From Actinomucor elegans (taxonomy: Eukaryota; Mucoromycota; Mucoromycetes; Mucorales; Mucoraceae), in the NCBI GenBank assembly GCA_026027325.1, contig JAMSLZ010000001.1, forward strand, positions 4,092,001 through 4,156,000: DNA of 64,000 nt, in the 5' to 3' direction. Positions 50,463-61,961 of this stretch are shown here, one piece after another. The translations under genes and the position numbers were made by a program. The notes under the pieces are model-generated. The model made no database searches, was not told the origin of the DNA, and was given only the letters and a program-made list of their open reading frames with translations. The first letter of the stretch is position 1. Each line of letters starts with the position of its first letter.

Positions 50463-53137
50463 TTAATGCCCATGATGGTATATTTTTACGATGCCATCTG
50501 AACCGCCGCTGATCATCCAAGGGAAGGATGGGTGGAATTTTGCATCAAGTACACCTTCATCACCTTTCCTACGATGTGCTGAGAATTCTTGTATACATGA
50601 TCTAGTAGAAAGATCCCAAAGACGTATTGACGAATCGTGTCCTAATTGTGGATTTAGACTTGGGGATTTGTACATTTGTTAATTAAGAGCTTACCTCCAG
50701 ATACCATTGTTGTACCTGATGAATTGATATCCAGGCTTGTAATAGCATCCAAATGGCCTGAAACAGATTCTATGCATTCGCCTGTAGATACGATTGTTAG
50801 TAACCAAGATCTTTAACGGGAAACCTGCTTTTTCATACCTGATTTAAGATCGAAGAACTTGATATGTCGATCTTCATGACCTGATATAATGATTGGCATA
50901 ATTGGATGAGAAATAACACGGTTGATTTGTGTAGCTACTGTATTATCTATCAATAGTTCATATTAGCAAGGCTTAATAAATACACTTTACTAAAAGATTT
51001 ACCATAAGAATCGTCAGAACCTTTCAATGTCATGATGATTTGACCTGTTTCTATATCATACAATCGAATCTTGGCATTTGCAAAAGAAACAGCCACTCTA
51101 TTTGATTCAGTCTTTAAGAAATCAAGCGAAGTGGGTGCAACTGGCCATTATCATCAGTCAAAATAGCCCATCAAAATAGTTAATATAAGTCAAAATACCT
51201 CTATTTCTTGATTCTTCTGGGGATATACCATCAAATGTCCAGGAGCTCTTTAATAGGTTTCCACTTGATTGTGTATCCCAGATCTTTACTGTTCCATCAG
51301 CAGAAGCCGAGGCAAGTAAATTGGATTGATGGTCTTCGGGTGAAAGGTTGAAGTCCCAGATAGCATCTGTATGTCCAACGTATGTCGTAACATTCAGTGA
51401 TGGGTCTGTTATCGTAGTTAGTATTGTAACACCATGTATTCAATTGCACTTACCAACTGGAGCGAACGGTCCACGATCCTCAGATGGCAAATTCCATACG
51501 CGAATGGTGGAATCTAATGACGCTGAATAGACACGATTCTGAGAAGCTGATATAGTGACTGCAGTCACTACATTTGTATGCCCTCTAAAGGTGATGCTTG
51601 GATCTGCTTCTTCCAATGATCCTCTAATAGTCATCGTTAGTACATGGTCAACCTCATAAACCATTATTCATTACTTTTTAACTGCATTGCCATCCTTCCC
51701 CGTTGTTCTTTGTAGATTCCATATTTTAACAGTACCGTCGTCTGATCCAGAAGCAGCAATCATTTCCTTAGGATGAAAGCAAACGCTTCTTACTGAATCC
51801 AAATGTCTATGCAACAATCAGTAAGCTTGAGCATATTCTAAGCCAACCACATACCCTTTTATTGTGACCCTGGGCTTCCAAATCTTTGGCTGAGTTTGCT
51901 GTTGGCCATCAATCTCACCAATCTATGAATCCAGTTTTTAGGACAATCTCCTTAAACAAGGACTTGTATACTTACTTGGTTAGGGTCAAAGTCATCTGAC
52001 AACAGACGATCTTGTTGCAGTTGTCCGCCTTTATTGGCGTGTTTCAGTAGTTTCATGACCTTTTCTTCTGACAAATGGAACTTTTCTTGCAGTTGAGCAG
52101 TCTATTAGAGATGTTAGCTTAGGACAATCAAATAGCCATTGTCCAATTACCAGAGCTTCGTTATCCTGTGATGCAGAAAAGTGTTCCTTTTCCTCCTTGA
52201 TATTATTGATCATGGCCACTTCATCCACATTAGCAGGTACTTCCATATCCAAATCGTCTTTTGATTGATTCAGTGTAGATCGTTTAGGGATTGGACTTGA
52301 TGTGTTACTGTTGTTGGCATTATATTTCTTTAATGATTTATTACTGGTGGTAGTAGTGTTAGTAGTAGTAGCGGTACGTTGTTGTGGGCGTGAGCCAGCA
52401 GCAGAAAGAGTAGGTGAGCTGCTCTGAGCAGGTGGTGGTGGAGCTCTTCGAACAGAAGGTGATCGATCATTAGTTGTTTTCGATGTAAACGCGTTAGTTA
52501 ATGGTAATTTGCTCGGAAATGAAGTGAGATAGTTAATTTCTTGCAGGCATCTTTGTAGATTGGTGAGTTTAAGCTTAGATAGGATAGCAAAAAAAAAAAG
52601 GATAACTTACGATCTAAGTACTTCTCGACTCTTTTCTTTCATTTTATTATCTACAAATGCTGAAGAAGCTATATTAAATTGAATTAATACCTCGCTATTG
52701 GTACATAAAACAGTGTACTTGCGTATATAATCATTGCTGGTATGCTGAGGTTCGTTGTTTGGTAAATCTTCTGAAGCCGAGGTTACACCAGCATGTCTTT
52801 TTCTTTTTATACGATGATTAGTATGATCAATCAAATACAAGAGCAGTCTCTACCTTTCTTGTCTTAAAGCATACTCCAGCATCTTTACTCTTTTCATCAA
52901 GGTCATCTTTATATTCTCGATACCTCTTCTTTCTCCTTCTAATAATGCAATACGGGCCTAAACTCAAAAGAAGAGCTAATCAATTTCAATCATATTTATG
53001 CAAAATACAAAATCAAAAACCTTTAGTTCGGCTCTTTCGATAACCCACTCATTCTTTTCGCGCTCAAACTTTCTCCACTCGGCTTGTAAAAAGTGCAGTA
53101 CACCAGGAAGTGTATACTCGATAGATGATTCCGACAT
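50463..53137 (-). CDS. Striatin-family STRIPAK scaffold
   Basis: Starts MSESSIEYTLPGVLHFLQAE at 53137, continuing WRKFEREKNEW and, after an intron, ARIALLEGERRGIENIKMTL and KRVKMLEYALRQER. This caveolin-binding plus coiled-coil and calmodulin-binding block is the striatin hallmark. A low-complexity Ser/Thr/Pro linker follows, then about six WD40 repeats forming a propeller: TIKGHLDSVRSVCFHPKEMI, TFRGHTNVVTAVTISASQNR, TYVGHTDAIWDFNLSP, ISHPIMPIIISGHEDRHIKF, SVSGHLDAITSLDINSSGTT and the last, SGGSDGIVKIYHHGH. The gene has about a dozen exons. Striatins (Far8, Pro11) hold PP2A and Mob3/kinase partners in the STRIPAK complex, controlling hyphal fusion, septation and sexual development in filamentous fungi. 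No missing repeats or stops were seen. Confidence 0.95.
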
Positions 53138-54480
53138 TGTTACGTTTTTTGGGTTCTTTTGTATTATAAGCGAACACTATTTGACATACAAACAATATAA
53201 AAAACGATGCTTGCTGAACGAGATTAAATAGAAAAGAGATGAAAAAAGAGTAATTAGAGTGCAAAACAAAATAAGTAAGGGGAAAATAACTCGAGCTGAC
53301 CGTGACCGTGACGTAGCTTTTAGTTCTGGTGGTTTGGATATTCGCGTTTGGTCAGGTTTGAAGCACTGTTTGGGTATGGCACGGATAACTATGTATGGTG
53401 AATGCCTATTAAATAAATAGATGTAAGTGCCTGTACTTGTTAAAATCATTGACAACGAGCTTGGCCTTTTTTTAATACCGTAATAATCTGGAAGATCAGG
53501 CCAAGGAGCAAATAAATCAGGACACCTTAAATCTTATACTGTTAAGAGGAGGTATAATTTTTAAATGATTGTGATTAGAAGGCATAGGGTTAAGGAATTC
53601 AATCGTGCTTCTTTTACGTGATTTTAGTTTAACAAAATTATAGAAAGCTTTATTAAGTATGGAGTGGGATAAAATATTGTAAACTATAACCGGCTTATGT
53701 ATATTTTATTTAATTGAAAAAAATTACAAAAAAAAGCATATAATATAGTTCGGCATAAGAGTTTTGTTATCGAAAATAATTAATCAAGATACTAAAAAAA
53801 AAAAAACCAGCCCAAAGAGTATGAGAACCTCTTAAATTGCTTGGTATTTAACAAGCCATTTTATTGGATGACGGATATTCAACACTATCGTTGTTAACAA
53901 TCTATGATTGGAAAGAGACAATATTAAAAAGTCAGTTTAGAAGCTCGCTTCAGACGCAGAAACTTTCCCCTCAATGCTTTGGCGCCGTCTATACACGATA
54001 AGAAAGTGGTGATTAGTAAAAGATTCATTAACAATGCCCAAGGAGAATTTCAGTGTATATCGGACGATACGAAACCCATAGCAGCATATATACAAAAACA
54101 TGGCTTTATATTACATTCTTATGTGATTCTTAACAGCAGCGGTTCCATGCTCAAAAATCAATTTTTTTTTATATGGAAAAATCTGTAAAAAAAATATTAC
54201 AAAATACCCTTATTCATTTAAAAGAGCTTTGTATTATAAACTAGACCTTAAAAATACGATCCACATGGAAAGCAAATTCGGCAAACTTATACGAAATTTG
54301 CTCAAGGGTACTACGTTACAAAAAATTGATTCGTTTTGAACAAAGATCTTGTATTTAAGCTTGGCCAATTAAAAAGTAAAGACTGGCATCACTACAATAA
54401 ATTCAACTATTTTTTCGCTTCTCTATTTTCTTTTTCTTCTTTCATCAACTTTTTTTTTCTATAAATTACAATAATTCAAG
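53138..54480. other. Divergent intergenic region with an unsupported short ORF
   Basis: A plus-strand open stretch at about 53940-54186 reads in a protein-like way (NFPLNALAPSIHDKKVVISK, FQCISDDTKPIAAYIQKHG), but has no ATG in frame and no recognised domain. It may be an exon relic. The 3' part is the Pho88 promoter with a long pyrimidine-rich leader at 54410-54460. Confidence 0.45.
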
Positions 54481-55256
54481 ATGGGTTCTCCTAGTATTAT
54501 CTCTAATCCCTTGTTCAACGTGGGTTTCCTTTTGGTTTCCATGCAATTAGCAAAGAAGGTCGATTGGGAAAATCCTGATGTCCTGACCTATGCTAGAATC
54601 GGTTACTATAGTGCTCAGGTCCTTGTGGTTCTTTTAGCGTACGGTTTGATCACTCTTATTAGAAAGAAGAATGGTAAGTTTTTATATTGATGGGGAGGAT
54701 GGGGGTTGGAGAGATTTCTATAGCAATCGTCGTTGTTTAGCCAACGTATTGCCCCAGGAAGCAACGTGTTCTTTTGTAAAAACTGATGGATGACTATGGA
54801 AAGTCAAATAACGAATTGAAACTGACCTGACTTCTTCTAGATACTACTGTGTTAACATACAATGCCCCCAACAAGCCCAGTCTCACTGGTGCTGCTGAGC
54901 CTGCTGCACCTGAGACTATTACCACCACTGTTCGCGACTATGATGTTGATCAACTCAATCAATTCATCAAATCTACTGCTACTTCTATTGTGATGATCTC
55001 GATTATGCACTGGCAATTCAAGTTTACACAGCCTCTTTTGATGCAATCCATTTTGCCCATCAAGAATTTGTTGACTCATAAGGTAGCTTTGATTCATTTG
55101 TGGGGTGATGCTCCTGAGGGTCACCTTGCTAGACCTTTTGCTGTTGATAACCCATTGGGTGGCCTTGCTAGTTTCCTTGGTGGAGGTGATTCTGCTGCTG
55201 CTCCCGCTACCACTGCTGCTCCCGTCGCTGGCGCCGAACACTCTCACAAAGATTAA
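54481..55256 (+). CDS. SND3: Pho88/SND3 ER membrane protein
   Basis: Two exons, 54481-54673 and 54841-55256, joined as IRKKN-DTTVLTYNAPNKPS; about 202 residues. The protein begins MGSPSIISNPLFNVGFLLVS and has the Pho88 family blocks: MQLAKKVDWENPDVLTYARI, TTTVRDYDVDQLNQFIKST, FKFTQPLLMQSILPIKNLL and HLARPFAVDNPLGG. Hydrophobic segments lie at residues about 7-25, 42-60 and 105-125. In yeast Pho88/Snd3 is an ER membrane component of the SND targeting pathway and affects phosphate transport and membrane protein insertion. The C-terminus is an Ala-rich tail (AAAPATTAAPVAGAEHSHKD). Codon use is biased, suggesting high expression. Confidence 0.95.
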
Positions 55257-55546
55257 AGATTTATATAGTAGGGATATTTATTAGAGGTTTCTATTGTATA
55301 GTAATAGCGAAATCTTTATCTTGAACCCTTCTTTCTCCTGTTCTAATCTAATCGCTTTGTAATTTACCACTTTATAATAAAAAAACGCGTATATTTTGCT
55401 GGGGAATACAAAAAAGTGAGCTTATTTCCCTTTATCTGATTGACACGTAGTTCTTTTTAGCGAATGGAAAGGAGTGTAACACCATATTTTCTCGTTTAAG
55501 ATTAAACTACTATTTACAATCATTTTATTATATAGCAAGGCAAATC

Positions 55547-57013
55547 TCATGATGGGCCGCTATTATAATTTACAACTCTCAATTCCAACGGCTTCTCATC
55601 TGGAGTTTGATAAGTAGTAGACAGTTGCTCATCAGATACATCGTTTTCTAAGATATCAACTTCTGCGATGTTAGTATCGGTCACCTTATTGGCTACTAGG
55701 AATATGAGAGGAAAGGACACAAACACCAACATCCAGCAAATCAAACATTCCCACCGCAGACGTATCGCTGAAGCATCAATGCCGAACGCGGCAGCTGCAC
55801 CAGCTGACTGCATTGCCTTATAGAACCCAGCATAGCGCGCCAATAAAGCTGGATCATTGGACATGGCTCCCATTAACCAATACAAATATGTTTGGTAGAT
55901 CGAATCCGAGAAACCATACATGATAAATAACACGAAAGGGCCTCCAAATCTATTGTGTGTCCAATGCAATGGATCATGATAGTCTGCTTCAAACGTCATT
56001 TGAAAGGCAAATCCACCAGCCCAAACCACATTCAGGATCACAAATAATGAGGCCAAGGCGATCAAACCACGCGTTCTTCGACCCCATTCTCCATAATCCA
56101 AGAGATATCCAATCATCACTGAACCCAGCACCTGTAAAGCCCAATATAATAAATCATTTAATGCTCTTGTCGAAGGATCGAAATAGATCGAGTTCAATCT
56201 AAACTGATAGGCATAAAACCAGTTGGATGCTAAAAAGGCTGGTATCAATGCTAACATGCGCCATTCCTTCCACACCTTCAAGGCATTTTTTAATTCAACT
56301 GTCCAATGAGTCGCTGGGCTAATGGCAATCTGTGTACCGTCTGCACGGACCACTGTAGATGGATTAGCTAGTATCAATGATAATACCACGCCAATCAACA
56401 TAACAATGACAAATGCTGTATAAGTGCCTGTAGAAACACCCCCTGCTTGATTCTCTATGTTCATAACAAGAGCGATCAAAGACCCTAATATACCACCGCA
56501 ATTGAACAAAGTCCAAAAGATGGCTACAAACTTTCCCTTGTCTTTTTCTTCGGGATAGGACATCATGATGGCACCTTGTGCTGACCAAAAGATGGCTGCT
56601 AAGCAACCAAGAATAGCACCTGCTGCTACCACAAGCTCTGCAACTTGATGGCGATCGTATACCCAAAAAGCTGATGCATAAATAGCGTAACCGATCGAAC
56701 CAACCTATGTTGGTGATTAGCATATTGACTTGTGGATTTTACAGTAGACTTGTTTTTTTTTTTTTACCGTCAGCGTATATTTCACGCCCAAGGTATTTGT
56801 AACTGAACCAGCAAAGAAACCCACGATGGCAAAACAGCCATATAGTGCGCCGTTTGCTGCATCAGTCAGTGCTACATTGGAACTCATGGATCCACCAGCG
56901 CCAAGGCCTAGTAGCGCGTTGAACATACCAGGGCAACAGAGACATACAAGGCCTAGAAATACAATCTGTACAATAGGGGTATTGTATTCTCTCAAGTACT
57001 GATTTAAAATCAT
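55547..57013 (-). CDS. UNC93-like major facilitator membrane protein
   Basis: Starts MILNQYLREYNTPIVQIVFL at 57013, with one intron (about 56704-56768) joining TLGVKYTLT to VGSIGYAIYASAFWVYDRH; about 460 residues. There are ten to twelve hydrophobic segments with UNC93/MFS signatures: CCPGMFNALLGLGAGG near the N-terminus, AAIFWSAQGAIMMSYPEEKD, and a central loop followed by WRMLALIPAFLASNWFYAY. Fungal members of this family are uncharacterised multispanning proteins, probably transporters or channel regulators; the substrate is unknown. The C-terminal tail is acidic and cytoplasmic (DILENDVSDEQLSTTYQTPD). Intact throughout. Confidence 0.9.
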
Positions 57014-57949
57014 GAATAGGAAGAAAAGGAAATTTAATAGCTTATCGGTTGAGAAAATATTAAAAAGAAAGTTAACATTCTTTTCAATTATTAGATATGC
57101 TTAGACTCTAGGAAGCTTTTATGTCGTTTAATCACCGCGAAATCATACAAGGCTTGCTTATAGATAAATTGTTTTATTATACATCTATGTCAAACAGAAA
57201 GAATAGCGTAGCGACATAATGAACTGTGATATTACCAATATGTATAAAAAGGAGAACCGACGAATTCTTTTGAAAACTGAACTTACAAGGGATTACTGTA
57301 ATAAATAAAATATAGAATTACAGTCCTTGGTTCGCTCGGACTATATGCATTATTTGATATGCACATACAAAGTGTGTTGCTGTTTGAATTTTACAGCAGC
57401 AGTTATGAATATTCAAGTCTAAAAAATATCGGAGAAATCGGTTCAGTGGTTGTCGTTAATTAAATGAAACATGACACATACATAAATCGAGCTACTGTAT
57501 TATGTAATAATAACAGCAGAGCTAAATATATTTTGATAAGGGTGCAATACGCATAATTGGCACAAAATTTTGTGAGGTGTAGAATTTTGGAAAAATCGCT
57601 CGGTACTCTTCAACTAGGGGTAATTTTGTAATTTGAAGAATACTTGTTGAGAGGGGGTCATCTAATTTAATTACCACTATCAGTCATGTTACTGTTCCTG
57701 AAATAAAATAAAATAAAATAAAAATCAGCGTCTACATTGGGATTATAATAGCCATGAAATGCAGTTCAATAGAGAAAGCAAAACTTGTTCTATATATTCT
57801 CCAGAAATCAAAGCTATATCCAGCTCTATTGATGATATAAATGCAGTTTCATAACGGAAATCAGAAACGGAAGCCTATTCAAAAAAGTTCATAGAGAAAA
57901 AAAAATATACAAATTTATTATTGAACATTATAATAACTATTAAACTAAT
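57014..57949. other. Intergenic region with a pentanucleotide microsatellite
   Basis: No gene. An (AAATA)n microsatellite of about five units lies at 57701-57724. The rest is AT-rich 5' and 3' flanking sequence of the transporter and the bZIP gene. Confidence 0.6.
57701..57724. repeat. (AAATA)n microsatellite
   Basis: About five tandem AAATA units, as read directly from the sequence. Confidence 0.85.
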
Positions 57950-60158
57950 TTACAATTGACCTTGATCCATTTTGGCCAAGATCTGGTACAGGTCAGGTTC
58001 TTCTAAAACTGGTCCACTATCAGCACACTTTGCCAATTCTTTCACAGCCTGACATAACTGATCTGTTGTGAACTTGTGGAAATTACTGTGTTGATTCAAG
58101 ATGAACCAAATTTCAGGACAAGTTAATAATTTCTTTTCAGAAGATGGTTTTGTGCTTTCCGATGATTCAATTTCATTTTGTTCGTGCTTATCATTGTCAT
58201 TTTGTGCTTTGTCATTGTTAGGTTCGTCTTGCGTCGTTCCTTGGATGCTTGCTTCTTTTTCTTTTAATGTGTTCATATTAGATGTCATGGGACCAGTGAC
58301 AATTGGTACAGAATAGTTACCAATAGACAAATTCAATTTACCCATTTGATCAAACAAAGGCTCAGATAATAAGCGATCAAACGTGTCATTGCAAAATTCA
58401 TTAAGCAGTTTTTCGCAAAACAGTTGACCTTCTGTATCAATATGACAGTCAAACATATCGATTTCCAACTGTTGCATATTTTTGTATTGCTGCGTTTGTG
58501 TATTAACTGTTGAAACGGTCTTGTCACTTGTGAGGCTGCAGTTATCGTCTTGAGTAGCAGCCGCAGCAGTGGTAGTAGTGGGTATGTCGGCTACAAAAGG
58601 GGCAAGAGTAGAAGAGCCGTTGCTGCTGACACTCGCCACACTCAGCGCTTTTTTCGCAAGGTTATTGGTACTAGGCGATAACATGATCAAGTCGCTTTTT
58701 TGTAACGTGGCGTTGCTTGCAGAGGGTGAAACGTCTGCTGCTGATGCTGGAGACCCAGCACTCTGTTGATGACCGCGATTTCCACCCGGAGGGTACAGCT
58801 GAACAAGTTCAATAGGTTCTGATCGATTATGCTTCGATGAAGAGGTAGAGCCTCCATTGGGTCTTAATGAAGCAGGTGTGCTAATGGAAAATGTGTATTC
58901 TAAAGGTTGGTTATTGGGTGGTGGTGTAGATTTGGTTTGTTTAGCAGCTACTTTTTTAGAAATTGGTTTAGAGGTAGGCGATGTGTTTTGCATAGCTACT
59001 GGTATCACAGGTGACATGGGATATTGTTGGAGTGGACTGGAAGCTAGCATCATCATTTGATTTACAGACTGTGAAGTAGATTGAAGAACGGAAGATACTG
59101 GTGGTGATGATATAGGCGATGGTAAATTGGACAAGTAGGCGGGTAGGAGTAAAGACGGCTGTGGAGATGTAGCTTGGGGTAATAATGGGGCAATATTTGC
59201 ATAGTTGGAGCCACTACGTTGATGTAAAGATGGTTGTTGAGGTATTGATGGTGGTGGAGGTTGATAAGGCTGAATGGGAATACCTTTTAGAGCATAATTC
59301 TCGGATTCTAATCTATATATGATAGCTCTTAACTGTTGATTTTCATGTACAAGCTGAGCTGTGGCTACCAAATGAGCATCTTGCACTTGTTTAATCTTGA
59401 CTTCAAGTTCTTTTACATAGCGCTCCTTTCTTTCTCGAAAGGCTCTTTGAGCAGCTCTGTTTTGAGCTTTACGTTTCACTTTGGGGTCTTGATCAGACTA
59501 TGAGTAGAGCATATTAGATTAAATTTGTCTGAGTGCATTCGAATGATGCTTACATCGGAGGGTGTGTCTTCATCAGGCATAGGCTTTCTGCCGGGCTTCT
59601 TAGCAATAGCATCTATATCATCACTTTCTATACGGGTAAACGTTAATATTCAATAGAAGCTAACCAATTAAACGATTCGTGTACCTTGGCTATCATCTTC
59701 CTCTTCGTGTGACGATGCTGGCACAGTATACTCCTCTTCTTGTAAAGTGATATATGTTTCACCATCATTATCCTCTGTAACAAGTATTAAGCGTGAGTAA
59801 AAAAAAATAAAAAAATAAATATCAAGCTCTTCTTTGAAGAATAAAACATACTTGCGGCTTTAACAATGTTTCCTGTCAATTCCTTCTTTTCTGCAACAGT
59901 AAATGATTCATCCCACTTTCTTTTATCATGGAAAAATGGGTTATTCTTTAGATTCAATATTGCATGTGTAGTGGCTTTTGGATTGGAGCAAGTGGTCAAT
60001 TGGATAGCGTTTTTCAAGTTAATTGATGAACTAGTGGGTGATGGAGCAGTGGATTGATCCACTGCTTTTTCGACTTCGGTTGCAATACTGTCCGGTGATT
60101 TAGGTGATGTTTCGCGTTCATTATGACTTGTGTGTGTATTATTTCGAGATTTCTTCAT
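57950..60158 (-). CDS. Yap1/Pap1-like bZIP transcription factor
   Basis: Starts MKKSRNNTHTSHNERETSPK at 60158. Introns near 59777-59850, 59633-59685 and 59500-59550 connect NIVKAA to EDNDGETYITLQEEEY, DDSQ to ESDDIDAIAKKPGRKP, and DTPSD to SDQDPKVKRKAQNRAAQRAF. The basic region NRAAQRAFRERKERYVKELE and leucine zipper (VHENQQLRAIIYRLESENYA) are of the fungal AP-1 type (NxxAQxxFR). A long Ser/Pro/Gln-rich middle holds a Cys cluster (FDCHIDTEGQLFCEKLLNEF) and the C-terminus matches the Pap1 cysteine-rich domain: LTCPEIWFILNQHSNF, DQLCQAVKELAKCADSGPVL. These Cys-rich regions mask a nuclear export signal on oxidation in Yap1/Pap1, so the gene is a likely oxidative or metal stress regulator. About 640 residues. 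Confidence 0.93.
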
Positions 60159-60541
60159 GGTCTACTATGTAATAATAAGAAGAAAGTTCAAGAAGGAAAA
60201 GGGAAAAAAGTATAAATACCTGACGCGGGGACCAATATGAAAAAAACCGTCATGTGTGGTACTTTTGGCTTGATCATCTCCAATAAACCAGCCAAAACAT
60301 CCAACTGGTCTGAGGTTAGCGAATGCGTTAATATTTAATCTTTTGGTAAGCTTATCAAAAGATTGGCTCTATAACTGTACTTCTTTCACTACATTCACCG
60401 GTAAAAAATACGCTGAAAGTGTCAAATCACCAAAATTATGCCAAAAATTAGGGTTTCTGTATACTTCTTTTCTACTTCTTTACGTCTATACTGACAAAAA
60501 CAGTATTCTAGTTGTTTTGCATACCGTGGCTGGTTTCTAGA
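60159..60541. other. Intergenic region upstream of the bZIP gene
   Basis: Promoter region of the bZIP factor and 3' flank of the unknown gene. No coding exon recognised. Confidence 0.55.
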
Positions 60542-61165
60542 CTATACTAACCCTACTCCAGTCCCGGCTAGAATACACAAATTACCATTTACAGTTGGCC
60601 GGAAACCGAAAGTATTTGTAATTTTAGGCATGTCTATACCTTGTGGTTTTACTATATAAGGGCCTGGGATAATTACAATGATTGTTGATTGGATAAACCA
60701 TTTCTGAGACCGAACCTTATAATTTGGACCGTCTAGCGAAAGAGATAGGCTATTAGGTCCTTTTTTATTGTGAAACGCGATAGAGTTCTTTTTCATAGAA
60801 GAAGATGATATATTAAAACTACCATAGCATGGCCTGATATGCAAGTTATTATTGTAATTCATGGCTCCAAGCATTAGAGTTATATGATTATATATCCAAC
60901 TTATCCCAATATTGGGATTTACAACGCCTAGAATCAAATACGGATATTTCTTATCAGCGTTGCTTGATTCCATAGGTTTCTAGTTCAGTTTCCGTAGATC
61001 TATATAGTAACACCAACAAGTACCCCAGTGGTTTTCGCTACTATAAAAAAAGTTTTGGATATCATCTATCTTGTGGTAAATCTTGCCTGTTTTATCCATT
61101 TGCTTATATTCTGTATCAATGTTTGATTCGTGTAACTCTCCTTCCAATGCAGTATATTCACTCAT
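60542..61165 (-). CDS. Unrecognised gene, possibly interrupted by an in-frame TAG
   Basis: On the minus strand one frame stays open from the ATG at 61165 (MSEYTALEGELHESNIDTEY) to a TAA at 60542 except for a single TAG at about 60980. The upstream part contains ENHWGTCWCYYIDLRKLN; the downstream part restarts MESSNADKKYPYLILGVVNP and ends NGNLCILAGTGVGLV. I do not recognise either half. The second half has alternating hydrophobic and polar stretches that suggest beta strands (WFIQSTIIVIIPGPYIV), with no signal peptide. No intron that removes the TAG keeps the frame, so this is either a gene broken by one nonsense change, two genes, or a short gene starting at 60973. Confidence that something here is or was coding is moderate. 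Confidence 0.5.
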
Positions 61166-61961
61166 TAAACCACGGCAGTTTATATCTAGATATCTATACA
61201 AGATCTCTCTTTTCAAGAAAGAAGGGATACATTGAAGTCAGGCTATTATAAACTATCAGGGGCGTTACGGAGCTGAAAAGAATGCGTAAAAGTATGTTAC
61301 GACTCGTTGGTCTTCTGGTAGTTGATTCCGCTTTTCATCTAATTTACTGAGTTAGGCTTAAATTGACCAATTCAGGCTGTATTATCTTTATACAATAAGA
61401 AAGCAATATAACAAATTTGAGTTATGAAACAGCAAAAAAAAAAAAAAAAAATGGCAGGAATGATGCATACTTCCTCTATGATCTTCATTGGCTGCTTAAC
61501 TCAATAATATTTTTTCAGAGGCCAAATTATGGAGACATCTCTATTCCTTTTAAATATATGCGCTTTGATTTGAGATTTATTTAATTATAACCAATTATTA
61601 TTATATAATAAAATTTATGTTAATATGTGATGTTATAGTTATTTTTAAACTCTGGGACTAAACCGATCGATTGATCTTTAGTAAAAAAAGTATCTTCGAT
61701 ACATAATTTAATTTTGTGTCAAAACTACCTCAGGAGACAAGAAAGCTTTTTTAACCACAGTAACCAATGGAAATTTAGAAAATCAGTAAAGTATTAATTG
61801 ATTGGGCTGCCGAAAACAACGTTTGGCAATCACGCGAATTTATAGGCGCGACATTACTTTTTTTTCGTGTGAAGTTCCTCGGTAACCATCTTTCATACTT
61901 TTATTGTACCTGAAGAATTTATATATTGTCAGGACCTCACATTTAAACAAATTACTTAAAA
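61166..61961. other. Divergent intergenic region
   Basis: About 0.8 kb of AT-rich sequence with an A18-19 tract near 61433-61450. No gene seen; it holds the promoter of the CLASP-like gene. Confidence 0.55.

Noticed and set aside
53940..54188. Possible gene at about 53940-54188
   Set aside because: No in-frame ATG, no recognised domain and no clear flanking exons; kept only as a note on the intergenic region.
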